Shown: piece after piece, positions 7,124-13,698 of the stretch
Layout of the letters: each line of letters starts with the position of its first letter
Position numbering within the stretch: the first letter of the stretch is position 1
From: Clostridiales bacterium
GTDB lineage: Bacteria; Bacillota; Clostridia; Oscillospirales; Oscillospiraceae
DNA: 41,885 nt
NCBI GenBank assembly: GCA_022786995.1
Contig: JALFUW010000040.1
Location: forward strand, 1-41,885
Direction of reading: 5' to 3'
The notes under the pieces: model-generated
What the model was told of the DNA's origin: nothing
The model's input: the letters and a program-made list of their open reading frames with translations, nothing else
The model's database searches: none
Translations under genes and position numbers: made by a program

Positions 7124-8545
7124 ATGGCTAAGAAAAGAAAAAGCGGTTCCGGAACCCTGAGAAAACGAAAAGACGGGCGCTGGGAGGGCCGGGTTGTCAT
7201 CGGGTACGACGATAACGGGCTGCCGAAAACGAAAAACGTGCTGGGCAAAACTCGGACGGAATGCCTGGATAAACTGAACAAGCTGCGGGAGGAATGCGCG
7301 CCGCCCATCCACAAGTGCAGGGAGGATATGCCCTTCGGGGAGTGGATGGCGTTCTGGTATGAGACCTACTGCAAGCCCCAAATCAGCCCCAGAACCCAGG
7401 AGGGCTACGCCGACCGGATCTACAAGCACATCATCCCGGAACTGGGACAGATCCCGCTGAACAAGCTGACCCAGAACGACTTGCAGCAGTTCTATGCCAG
7501 GCTGAAAACTAGCGGACGGCTAATCCGTGTGGAGCAGTTTGGTCCGGGACTTTCCGACCGCATGGTGCGGGTGTGCCACGCCAGCTGCCGTTCGGCACTG
7601 GAAAAAGCGGTGCAGGAGGGGCTGATCCGCATCAATCCCGCCATCGGCTGCAAGCTGCCGCCCAAGAAGAGCCGGGAGATGCAGGTGCTGACCCAGGAGG
7701 AAATGCAGCGGTTTCTGATACAGGCAAGGCAGGATGGATACTATGAATTGTTCCTGCTGGAGCTGGGAACGGGAATGCGGCTGGGGGAGATTCTGGCACT
7801 GCAATGGACCGACCTGAATTTCAGAACCGGGGAGCTGCGGATTGACAAATCCATGTGCTATCTCGGCGGCAAGCTGCAAATCACCGAGCCGAAAACCAAG
7901 TCCTCCGTCCGTACCGTGATCCTGCCGGAGTCGCTTTTGGAAGTGCTGAAGCGGTACAAAGAGACTATCAATTCCCGCTGGATGTTCCCGTCTCCGGCGA
8001 AGGAGGACGCCCCTTTGACCCAGAATTTCGTGCGCCGGAGGATGCAGCAAACGCTGGAACGGGCGGGCTGTAAGGTGGTTCGTTTTCACGATTTGAGACA
8101 CACTTTCGCGACCATGGCGCTGGAACACGGCATGGATGTGAAGACCCTGTCCACCATCATTGGTCATGTTTCCTCGGCCACCACGCTGGACATTTACTCC
8201 CACGTCACCGACCTGATGCAGCAGCAGGCGGCGGTGAGGATTGACCGCCAGATCGGGAAAACCGACACGCCCATGCCCACCGAGGAGGAAAGAGCCAACG
8301 CCCAGAGGGTGGACTTCCAGCCAACCCCGTTCAAGCACCGCAAATCCGGCACCGGCGGCATCTACCAGTTAAATGACCACCTTTGGGAGGGCAAATACTC
8401 TCCCAGAGATGCATATGGCAAGCGGATTTCTCGAAATGTCTACGCACACACCCGCGAGGAGTGTGAAGAAAAACTTGCTGCCATGATCGAGGAAATGAAA
8501 CAGGAAATCGCGGCGGAGAAGGAGAAATTGAAAGCAAAGGTATGA
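7124..8545 (+). CDS. tyrosine recombinase/integrase 2 with arm domains at both ends
   Basis: A 473-residue recombinase paralogous to its upstream neighbour. It has an N-terminal AP2-like arm domain (GSGTLRKRKDGRWEGRVVIGYDDNG) and a core-binding domain, then a catalytic domain with GTGMRLGEILALQW, FHDLRHTFATM, IGHVSSATTL and the nucleophile in LDIYSHV. Beyond residue 400 it carries an extra 65 residues that repeat the arm-domain pattern: GTGGIYQLNDHLWEGKYSPRD, then NVYAHTREECEEKLAAMIEEM. It is 90 residues longer than integrase 1 because of this. It is cotranscribed with integrase 1, separated by 9 bases. The strong hairpin at 8551 ends the transcript. Confidence 0.92.
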   Translation: MAKKRKSGSGTLRKRKDGRWEGRVVIGYDDNGLPKTKNVLGKTRTECLDKLNKLREECAPPIHKCREDMPFGEWMAFWYETYCKPQISPRTQEGYADRIYKHIIPELGQIPLNKLTQNDLQQFYARLKTSGRLIRVEQFGPGLSDRMVRVCHASCRSALEKAVQEGLIRINPAIGCKLPPKKSREMQVLTQEEMQRFLIQARQDGYYELFLLELGTGMRLGEILALQWTDLNFRTGELRIDKSMCYLGGKLQITEPKTKSSVRTVILPESLLEVLKRYKETINSRWMFPSPAKEDAPLTQNFVRRRMQQTLERAGCKVVRFHDLRHTFATMALEHGMDVKTLSTIIGHVSSATTLDIYSHVTDLMQQQAAVRIDRQIGKTDTPMPTEEERANAQRVDFQPTPFKHRKSGTGGIYQLNDHLWEGKYSPRDAYGKRISRNVYAHTREECEEKLAAMIEEMKQEIAAEKEKLKAKV

Positions 8546-8550
8546 AAGCT

Positions 8551-8572
8551 GGGGTGACGGTTTCGTCACCCC
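8551..8572 (+). terminator. terminator after the integrase pair
   Basis: Perfect 9-base stem GGGGTGACG/CGTCACCCC with a 4-base loop between the integrase 2 stop and the convergent exonuclease gene; likely bidirectional although no long T-run is present. Confidence 0.6.
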
Positions 8573-8580
8573 ACAACTGT

Positions 8581-9132
8581 TTATAACGGGATATATTCAT
8601 GGATCCCCAGTCCGAGCAGCCGGACGATTTCCAGTTCGTCCAGAGCATCAAACAGCGCATTGTGGGTTTCCCGATATGTACAATTCCCGGAAAGCATACG
8701 GAGCATGGACTCCACGCCGTAGCCCCGCTTCATGCGCCCGGTGCTGTAGCAGTCGGCGCAGTCGGGAATTTTTGGGTTGTGCTGGCGGTAGATGGCAATG
8801 CGCATGATGTCGTACCAGTCGAAGCAATGCAGCTCCGGCAGATGATTTCGGTCAAAGCCAGCGTTGTAGGCAAACAGGGAAGATACGCCATACCGGGACA
8901 GCCACCCGGACAGATCCGCCATGGCTTCCTCCCGGGTACACAGAATGGGCTTCACCGGGGTGTCCAGAAACAGGGTGTCATAAAACATACCGCCCACAGC
9001 GCACTCCTCGGGCAGAATATGATATTTGGCGGCAACCGGCTGGAAGGTGTCCGCATCCGCAATCACGGTGCCAATGGACATAACCTGATCTGCCCAGTTG
9101 GTTTCTGTGTCAATGACTGCAAAATAGCCCAT
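8581..9132 (-). CDS. DEDDh 3'-5' exonuclease-like protein
   Basis: A 183-residue protein starting AVIDTETNWADQVMSIG (Exo I motif D-x-E), with Exo II FAYNAGFDRNHL and a C-terminal HNALFDALDELEIVRLL (Exo III H-x(4)-D). This is the DnaQ/RNase T fold, which removes nucleotides from 3' ends of DNA or RNA using two metal ions. A CADCYSTGRMKRGYG insert is typical of clostridial members. GAGGAGAG lies upstream of the ATG at 9132, and a good promoter (9161-9189, minus strand) sits just in front, divergent from the PNPOx gene. Confidence 0.85.
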   Translation of the reverse strand: MGYFAVIDTETNWADQVMSIGTVIADADTFQPVAAKYHILPEECAVGGMFYDTLFLDTPVKPILCTREEAMADLSGWLSRYGVSSLFAYNAGFDRNHLPELHCFDWYDIMRIAIYRQHNPKIPDCADCYSTGRMKRGYGVESMLRMLSGNCTYRETHNALFDALDELEIVRLLGLGIHEYIPL

Positions 9133-9160
9133 GTTCTCTCTCCTCGATGTTTCTGGGAAT

Positions 9161-9189
9161 AGTATAGCGAAAAAGCCGCCGGGATGCAA
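9161..9189 (-). promoter_or_regulatory. sigma-A promoter of the exonuclease gene
   Basis: Minus strand: TTGCAT, 17-base spacer, TATACT, about 30 bases upstream of the start codon. Confidence 0.7.
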
Positions 9190-9237
9190 GCTTTGATACG
9201 CAGTAGACAAAGAAAAGCCACTTTCCTGATTTGCGGC

Positions 9238-9266
9238 TTTACAAAAACGGTGTTTGAGAGTATGAT
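9238..9266 (+). promoter_or_regulatory. sigma-A promoter of the PNPOx-like gene
   Basis: TTTACA, 17-base spacer, TATGAT. Transcription would begin near 9273, which rules out earlier in-frame starts and supports the ATG at 9292. Confidence 0.7.
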
Positions 9267-9291
9267 GGAAGAAAAAACGGAGGGTAACATT

Positions 9292-9684
9292 ATGGAACGT
9301 GTATGCAAATTTCTGAAAGACGCCGGAACCTACTATCTGGCAACCGTGGAGGGCGACCAGCCCCGGGTTCGTCCCTTTGGCACCGCGCACATTTTTGAAG
9401 GCAGACTATACATCCAGACCGGCAAGGCGAAGCCCGTTTCCAGGCAGCTGATGGCCCACCCTAAGGCCGAGATCTGCGCATTCCACAATGGCACATGGGT
9501 GCGTATTGCGGGGGAGCTGGTGGAAGATGACCGTGTGGAAGCCCGGAAATCCATGCTGGATGCCTATCCCAGTCTGCGGAAAATGTACGACGAAAACGAC
9601 GGTAACACTCAGGTGTTTTATTTCAAGAACGCCACCGCGACCTTTTCCTCTTTCACCGCCGCCCCTGAGACGGTTACGTTCTGA
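9292..9684 (+). CDS. pyridoxamine 5'-phosphate oxidase family protein
   Basis: A 130-residue split-barrel flavin-binding protein. The YYLATVEGDQPRVRPFG N-terminus, the GRLYIQTGKAKPVSRQL phosphate-binding strand and WVRIAGELVEDDRVEA are the hallmarks of the small clostridial PNPOx-like family, which bind FMN or F420 and reduce or sense small molecules. It is shorter than true PdxH and lacks the PdxH C-terminal domain, so vitamin B6 oxidation is unlikely. GGAGGG precedes the chosen ATG. The stop overlaps the next start (TGATG). Confidence 0.82.
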   Translation: MERVCKFLKDAGTYYLATVEGDQPRVRPFGTAHIFEGRLYIQTGKAKPVSRQLMAHPKAEICAFHNGTWVRIAGELVEDDRVEARKSMLDAYPSLRKMYDENDGNTQVFYFKNATATFSSFTAAPETVTF

Positions 9685-9902
9685 TGTTGTTTGGAAGAAA
9701 AAGGAAAAAGTGCGCCTATGACCGGGAAAATCAGAAGCCGGTGATTCGGTCGAGTATCTGCACCGGAGAGCAGGTGGCTGGATTCAAGAATATCCACACG
9801 GGGAAATTCAGTGAGGTTATGCTGATCCGCAACGGCGGCGATCTGAAGGAATTTCTGGATACTTATGATATTTCCGAGACGGATGTTGCGACGGAATATT
9901 AG
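9684..9902 (+). CDS. small conserved protein of unknown function
   Basis: A 72-residue basic-then-acidic protein with the conserved core SSICTGEQVAGFKNIHTGKFSEVMLIRN. Homologues are widespread in Clostridia and are often labelled aspartate dehydrogenase, a label that a protein this short cannot justify. It is translationally coupled to the PNPOx-like gene through a TGATG overlap, so the two may act together. No catalytic motif is visible. Confidence 0.7.
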   Translation: MLFGRKRKKCAYDRENQKPVIRSSICTGEQVAGFKNIHTGKFSEVMLIRNGGDLKEFLDTYDISETDVATEY

Positions 9903-9991
9903 ACGCAATCTTTTTGAATAACACCCGTTTTATTGGACCTATGATCTGCTAGACTTGGGTCAACGAGGGAAACCTCACCAATTTCATACCT

Positions 9992-10076
9992 GCCTATAAA
10001 GAGTGCGCGAGAGACAAGCTCAATGACCGCACAGCAACCGCCGAAAGGTATGGTGCTAAAGCTTGAACGATGGGCT
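9992..10076 (+). promoter_or_regulatory. candidate SAM-I-clan (S-box-like) riboswitch aptamer
   Basis: The stretch contains, in order, GAGAGACAAGCTC, AATGACC, AGCAACC, a GAAA-capped hairpin and GGTGCTAA. This is the conserved order of the SAM-I family core: kink-turn side, GCAACC, P3, and the GGTGCTAA strand. A P1 helix can form between GCCTAT (9992) and ATGGGC (10070). The P1 3' strand overlaps GGGCT (10072), which can instead pair with AGCCC (10085) in the downstream terminator. This gives the classic switch: ligand-stabilised P1 frees the terminator. I see no clear P4 helix, so it may be a variant class. Confidence 0.55.
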
Positions 10077-10080
10077 AGCC

Positions 10081-10121
10081 AAGAAGCCCGTCTGCCGATG
10101 GGCTTCTTTCGTGCTCTTTTT
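10081..10121 (+). terminator. riboswitch expression-platform terminator
   Basis: AAGAAGCCC (10081) pairs perfectly with GGGCTTCTT (10100), followed by TTTCGTGCTCTTTTT. Its 5' arm competes with the P1 strand of the upstream aptamer. Confidence 0.65.
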
Positions 10122-10148
10122 AGGAATCAATTAAGGAGGGCACTTTCT

Positions 10149-10460
10149 ATGCGCCAATTAAATGAACTGTTCGAAAAACATGACCGGGTCTGGTTTTCTC
10201 TTCCTGATGGGGAGAGCCGGGCACAATTCCTGAAAGCTGTTACAGCATATGACCCGGACAGCACAGCCGAACGCAGTCAAATCGGGTACCACATGGCTTA
10301 CGGAACGGATCGCCAGCTTCGCTACGTTTCGTGGCTGGTATGGACGCAGACCTTTGATCAGGCGGACAGGCCTGTGCGGGTGGATTACCGGAAGTACCGG
10401 CAGGGTGTGGAGGATTTTTATATCACCAAGCCGGATTCCGTATTTGCCGGGTGGAAATGA
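10149..10460 (+). CDS. riboswitch-associated protein of unknown function
   Basis: A 103-residue soluble protein rich in aromatic residues and arginine: HDRVWFSLPDGESRAQFLKAV, HMAYGTDRQLRYVSWLVWTQTF, then VDYRKYRQGVEDFYITKPDSVF. I do not recognise the family. AAGGAGGG lies 8 bases before the ATG at 10149; an upstream ATG at 10023 lies inside the candidate riboswitch and is rejected. It is the only gene between the riboswitch/terminator and a strong hairpin at 10489, so if the riboswitch is functional this gene alone is its target. Confidence 0.65.
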   Translation: MRQLNELFEKHDRVWFSLPDGESRAQFLKAVTAYDPDSTAERSQIGYHMAYGTDRQLRYVSWLVWTQTFDQADRPVRVDYRKYRQGVEDFYITKPDSVFAGWK

Positions 10461-10488
10461 TCCAGTTTTCGGATTTTTCTTCGCGAAA

Positions 10489-10525
10489 GCCGCCAGTTTT
10501 CATCACGAAAACTGGCGGCCTTAGC
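10489..10525 (+). terminator. terminator, GCCGCCAG hairpin copy 1
   Basis: GCCGCCAGTTTT pairs with AAAACTGGCGGC around a 7-base loop, between two convergent genes. A nearly identical stem occurs at 12755. Confidence 0.7.
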
Positions 10526-10819
10526 CTACATCTTTTGTTCCGGGGAAACAGAGGGAAGACTTCCCAGATTGTTATTTTCGGTGCCATCGGGGATGGATTT
10601 CAGGTATTCGGTATCTCCCCGGTGGGCGATGCCAACACCTGCAATTTGCCCTTGCTTCGCCATGGAAACTGCTTCGGGTTTGGAAACGAAGGTTTCGTCG
10701 GACAGTTTGTAGCCGGTAATCCTGCCGCCTTCCTTCACAAGTCCGACGATGCGCTTTGCGTTAGCACTGGGTTGCGGAACGTGATCTAACGTCTGTTTTG
10801 CAAGTTCCTGTCCATCCAT
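10526..10819 (-). CDS. DUF3892 domain protein
   Basis: A 97-residue protein with the DUF3892 core: AKRIVGLVKEGGRITGYKLSDETFVSKPEAVSMAKQGQIAGVGIAHRGDTEYLKSIPDG. The family is small, probably beta-rich, and of unknown role; it is common in Firmicutes. The ATG at 10819 is preferred because AGGAG lies 8 bases upstream; the ATG two codons earlier is too close to it. It is divergent from the ABC-F gene, with which it shares a 130-base intergenic region. Confidence 0.78.
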   Translation of the reverse strand: MDGQELAKQTLDHVPQPSANAKRIVGLVKEGGRITGYKLSDETFVSKPEAVSMAKQGQIAGVGIAHRGDTEYLKSIPDGTENNNLGSLPSVSPEQKM

Positions 10820-10946
10820 AATCATCACTCCTTTGGGCTTAGTATTAGCCGCAGAGCGGAAACTATGTGGCGCATACAGGAAAATCCCAGCGGCTGTGAA
10901 AAACTGGACTGCTGTAAATAAAGAAAAGCGTTTTTTCAGGAACCTC

Positions 10947-10975
10947 TTGCCAGAATACATTTTCTCTGCTATAAT
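10947..10975 (+). promoter_or_regulatory. sigma-A promoter of the ABC-F leader
   Basis: TTGCCA, 17-base spacer, TATAAT. Transcription would start near 10982, giving a 220-base leader before the ABC-F gene. Confidence 0.75.
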
Positions 10976-11006
10976 CCAAGAAACGATATGGATTGGAGTT
11001 GAAAGG

Positions 11007-11027
11007 ATGCGCAATACTTCTTGCTGA
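11007..11027 (+). CDS. leader peptide MRNTSC of the ABC-F gene
   Basis: A six-codon reading frame (MRNTSC, stop TGA) follows GGAGTTGAAAGG about 25 bases after the predicted transcription start. It is followed by three hairpins, the last a terminator directly before the ABC-F ribosome binding site. Short uORFs of this kind control many antibiotic-resistance ABC-F and methyltransferase genes: a drug-stalled ribosome on the uORF changes leader folding. The assignment is by position and context, since the peptide is too short for homology. Confidence 0.55.
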   Translation: MRNTSC

Positions 11028-11151
11028 TCGATGGGGCGATACAAAAAGCGGCGAAACGGCCGCTTGTGTTTGTTGTGCCCTGATGCAGGAAGGCGTGCGC
11101 CGGATCAACTGACATAGTGCTGCCATGCCCATGGGGGCGGCAGATCGTGTT

Positions 11152-11190
11152 GGCTGCGGGACGCGTTCCTGCGGCCATTTTTCTTATATT
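11152..11190 (+). terminator. attenuator terminator in the ABC-F leader
   Basis: GGCTGCGGGA (11152) pairs with TCCTGCGGCC (11167) in a 10-base stem with two G-U pairs, followed by ATTTTTCTT. It lies only a few bases before the ABC-F ribosome binding site. Upstream hairpins (near 11040-11060 and 11119-11142) could form alternative structures. Confidence 0.6.
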
Positions 11191-11202
11191 TGGAGGGCAG
11201 CT

Positions 11203-12690
11203 ATGTCTTTAATTCAAGTTTCCAATTTGACCTTTGCCTATGACGGCAGCTATGAGAACATTTTTGAGAACGTCAGCTTCCAGATCGATACCAACTGGCG
11301 TTTGGGCTTCACCGGCAGGAACGGACGGGGCAAAACCACTTTTCTGAATCTCCTTCTGGGAAAATACGACTATCAGGGCAGGATTTCTGCCTCTGTGGAA
11401 TTTTCCTACTTCCCGTATTTTGTGGCGGACAAGAGCGTCCTAGCCCTTGACGCGGTGGAAGCTATGTACCCGGACTACGAATATTGGAAGATTCAGCGGG
11501 AAATGGCGAAATTGCAGCTGGATGATGAGGTGCTTTACCGTTCCTACGGCACCTTGAGCAATGGCGAACAGACAAAACTCCAGCTTGCAGTTCTGTTTTC
11601 CAAAGAGAACAACTTCCTGCTCATCGACGAGCCGACGAACCATCTGGATATCCGGGGCCGGGAGCTGGTGAGCCAATATCTGAGTACGAAAAAGGGCTTC
11701 ATTCTGGTGTCCCATGACCGGGCGTTCCTGGACGGCTGCGTGGATCACATTCTCTCTATCAACAAGTCGGATATCCAGGTCTGCAAGGGCAATTTCTCAA
11801 CATGGATGGAGAATAAACAGCGGCAGGATGCTTTCGAGCAGGCGGAGAATGAAAAACTGAAACGGGAGATTTCCCGGTTGGAGGAAACCGCCAGAGAGAA
11901 AGCCGGTTGGTCGGATACCGCTGAGCGCAGAAAGCTCCGCAGCGGGCCAATGGACGTAGACAATGTAAAGGGCTGGCGCCCGCTGCAGGGGGCAAAGGCC
12001 AAAAAGTCAATGGCCCGGGCGAAGGCAATCGAGCAGCGGCAGACGGCGGCGATAGAGGAAAAATCCAAGCTGCTGAAAAACATCGAGCGCAGCGACACGC
12101 TGAAAATCTTCCAGACCCCGTATCATACCAAGCGGCTGGTGGAGCTGAAGGATGTGACCATCGCCTATGGTCAGGAGCCGGTATGCGGCCCTGTCAGCTT
12201 TACCATCCAGAAGGGGGATCGGATCGCCTTGCAGGGTGCCAACGGTTCTGGCAAGAGCAGCATTCTCAAGCTGATCTGCGGGCAGGAGATCCCCTACACG
12301 GGGGAATTCTGGCGGGGGAACGGCCTGAAAATTTCCTATGTCAGTCAGGATGCTTCCAATCTGCGGGGGAGTCTGTCTGACCTCGCCCGGGACAGCGGCA
12401 TCGAGGAAAGCCTGTTCCTTGCCATGCTGGCGAAGCTGGATGTGCCGAAGGCGCAGATGGAAAAGGATATGTCGAGCCTGAGCGCCGGGCAGAAGAAAAA
12501 GGTTCTGCTGGCAAAATCCATCTGCGAACCGGCCCACCTGCACATTTGGGACGAGCCGATGAACTATATTGACGTCATTTCCCGGATGCAGATCGAGGAA
12601 CTGTTGATCCAGTTCCAGCCGACGATCCTGTTTGTGGAACACGACAGGGCTTTCTGCGAGAATGTGGCGACGGGAGTTGTTGCGCTTTGA
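11203..12690 (+). CDS. ABC-F ribosomal protection ATPase
   Basis: A 495-residue protein with two ABC ATPase domains and no membrane segment. NBD1 has GRNGRGKTT, LSNGEQTKLQLA and LLIDEPTNHLD. The linker (about 200-310) is charged and helical, as in ABC-F proteins that reach the peptidyl-transferase centre. NBD2 has GANGSGKSS, LSAGQKKKVLLAKS and WDEPMNYID, the last resembling the WDEPLNYID form of Lsa/Vga-type resistance factors. It probably frees ribosomes from lincosamide, streptogramin A or pleuromutilin-type drugs; the spectrum is not readable. TGGAGGG precedes the ATG at 11203. A leader peptide and attenuator upstream suggest drug induction. Confidence 0.88.
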   Translation: MSLIQVSNLTFAYDGSYENIFENVSFQIDTNWRLGFTGRNGRGKTTFLNLLLGKYDYQGRISASVEFSYFPYFVADKSVLALDAVEAMYPDYEYWKIQREMAKLQLDDEVLYRSYGTLSNGEQTKLQLAVLFSKENNFLLIDEPTNHLDIRGRELVSQYLSTKKGFILVSHDRAFLDGCVDHILSINKSDIQVCKGNFSTWMENKQRQDAFEQAENEKLKREISRLEETAREKAGWSDTAERRKLRSGPMDVDNVKGWRPLQGAKAKKSMARAKAIEQRQTAAIEEKSKLLKNIERSDTLKIFQTPYHTKRLVELKDVTIAYGQEPVCGPVSFTIQKGDRIALQGANGSGKSSILKLICGQEIPYTGEFWRGNGLKISYVSQDASNLRGSLSDLARDSGIEESLFLAMLAKLDVPKAQMEKDMSSLSAGQKKKVLLAKSICEPAHLHIWDEPMNYIDVISRMQIEELLIQFQPTILFVEHDRAFCENVATGVVAL

Positions 12691-12695
12691 AAAAA

Positions 12696-12727
12696 CATGC
12701 TCCACGGAAAAACCACCGTGGAGCATG
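12696..12727 (+). terminator. terminator after the ABC-F gene
   Basis: Perfect 12-base stem CATGCTCCACGG/CCGTGGAGCATG with an 8-base loop, six bases after the stop. Confidence 0.75.
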
Positions 12728-12754
12728 GGGATATGTAGATTCATATTAGTCAAA

Positions 12755-12788
12755 GCCGCCAGTTTTCTTCCTGAAAACTGGCGGTTTT
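12755..12788 (-). terminator. terminator of tRNA-Pro, GCCGCCAG hairpin copy 2
   Basis: GCCGCCAGTTTTC pairs with GAAAACTGGCGG; on the minus strand it follows the tRNA 3' end directly. It is near-identical to the stem at 10489. Confidence 0.65.
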
Positions 12789-12864
12789 GGTCCGGGCTGC
12801 GGGACTTGAACCCACGGTCTCTTGGTCCCAAACCAAGCGCGATACCAAACTTCGCTAAGCCCGG
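12788..12864 (-). tRNA. tRNA-Pro(TGG)
   Basis: Full cloverleaf on the minus strand: acceptor CCGGGCT/AGCCCGG, D-arm GCG..CGC, anticodon stem CTTGG/CCAAG with loop TTTGGGA (anticodon TGG), T-arm GTGGG/CCCGC with TTCAAGT, and encoded CCA at the 3' end. All stems pair, so it should be functional. Confidence 0.9.
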
Positions 12865-12953
12865 ATATTCAGTTGGAGTTTTTTCAGATGTGGTCAAACA
12901 TGTGGTCAAAGGCTAATTAAGACCAAAGCGGGGGAGAAGTCAAGAGGAAAAAG
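12861..12953. repeat. direct repeat upstream of tRNA-Pro, copy A
   Basis: About 93 bases joined to the 5' end of tRNA-Pro recur at 13049-13143. Shared blocks are GGATAT, TTTTCAGA, the double GTGGTCAAACA/GTGGTCAA motif, AGACCA and AGCGGGGGAGAAGTCAAGA. Inside each copy the GTGGTCAA unit is itself repeated twice. Confidence 0.7.
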
Positions 12954-12977
12954 TGATAGTGCCGCAATGGGTTTTCG

Positions 12978-13053
12978 GGTTAGCGGGATTTTGCTGCCGG
13001 TTTGGTGCTCCAGCTCCCAAACCAGGCGCCCTACCAACTGGGCCACACCCGGA
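12978..13053 (-). pseudogene. degenerate tRNA-Pro-like remnant
   Basis: On the minus strand CCGGGTGTGGCCCAGTTGGTAGGGC reads as a tRNA 5' half with a D-arm, followed by an anticodon-like loop TTTGGGA. The anticodon stem has mismatches and the 3' half has no T-arm or matching acceptor. It is attached to repeat copy B in the same way as the intact tRNA-Pro is attached to copy A. Confidence 0.55.
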
Positions 13054-13143
13054 TATGAAATTGAGAGAGCTTTTCAGAAGTGGTCAAACAAGTGGTCAAC
13101 GACTATTTTAGACCAGAGCGGGGGAGAAGTCAAGAAGAAAAAT
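13049..13143. repeat. direct repeat, copy B
   Basis: Diverged second copy of the 93-base unit at 12861, next to the degenerate tRNA. The order tRNA-unit-tRNA remnant-unit indicates a tandem duplication of about 190 bases. Confidence 0.65.
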
Positions 13144-13168
13144 TTTTAGCTCGCCTTTCTTTCCCTGA

Positions 13169-13320
13169 TGCGAAGACGAAGCGTACATTTCCCATGTCAA
13201 GGTTCAGCTGACGGCGGCGAAACGGGATGTCTATCTGGTGCTGGTGTGCGGGATTACAGAGCACCCCATGATGCTGGTCACCAACAAGGTAGACAGGCAT
13301 CCGGGACTGGTTCAAGCCGA
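13169..13320 (+). pseudogene. transposase fragment (DDE type)
   Basis: An open stretch without its own start encodes EAYISHVKVQLTAAKRD, VYLVLVCGITEHPMML and VTNKVDR. This matches the beta-strand pattern of IS4/IS1634-type DDE transposases (x-YLVVVxG...PMMLLTN). The reading frame has a stop at 13166 and changes to non-homologous sequence after about 13310, so only a small internal piece is left. No terminal inverted repeats could be assigned. Confidence 0.5.
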
Positions 13321-13536
13321 AAAGACCAAACCAAAACCAGCTGCGTTTCCCATTACCAGCCTGACACTTTCGGATATAACCCAATCCGGCACAACTGCTC
13401 CAGGCAGCTGTGCCTTGTTGTGCTGCTGTTTTTACGTTTTGGGGAGCGCAGCAAGCCATTTCCCGCAAAATGGCGTGCTGCTTGCTCAGAAATCCTGTCC
13501 TTTTTGATATTGCGCGAAACGCAAGGGAAATAGTTG
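13321..13536. other. gap without a recognisable gene
   Basis: Between the transposase fragment and the tRNA-Thr promoter I see no credible coding sequence; the short open frames have low-complexity or cysteine-rich translations and no ribosome binding sites. Confidence 0.4.
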
Positions 13537-13565
13537 TTGACAATCTGCTTGATTTCCGATATAAT
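13537..13565 (+). promoter_or_regulatory. consensus promoter of tRNA-Thr
   Basis: TTGACA, 17-base spacer, TATAAT, ending 20 bases before the tRNA. Confidence 0.85.
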
Positions 13566-13584
13566 AATCGGGCCTGAGTCCCAT

Positions 13585-13660
13585 GCTAGTGTAGCACAGT
13601 CGGTAGTGCATCTCACTCGTAATGAGAAGGTCGCCTGTTCGAGTCAGGTCACTAGCTCCA
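13585..13660 (+). tRNA. tRNA-Thr(CGT)
   Basis: Acceptor GCTAGTG/CACTAGC, D-arm GCAC..GTGC, anticodon stem TCTCA/TGAGA with loop CTCGTAA (anticodon CGT), T-loop TTCGAGT and encoded CCA. All stems pair. Confidence 0.92.
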
Positions 13661-13662
13661 CT

Positions 13663-13698
13663 AAAACCGCCGTTTTCTGCGCGAAAGCGGCGGTTTTT
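13663..13698 (+). terminator. terminator of tRNA-Thr
   Basis: AAAACCGCCG pairs with CGGCGGTTTTT, directly after the CCA end. Confidence 0.75.

Noticed and set aside
10023..10148. N-terminal extension of the 103-aa gene from an ATG at 10023
   Set aside because: It would translate through the riboswitch core and terminator; the ATG at 10149 has a perfect ribosome binding site.
13130..13543. 137-codon minus-strand reading frame
   Set aside because: It covers the transposase fragment on the opposite strand, lacks a ribosome binding site, and its translation shows no domain pattern.
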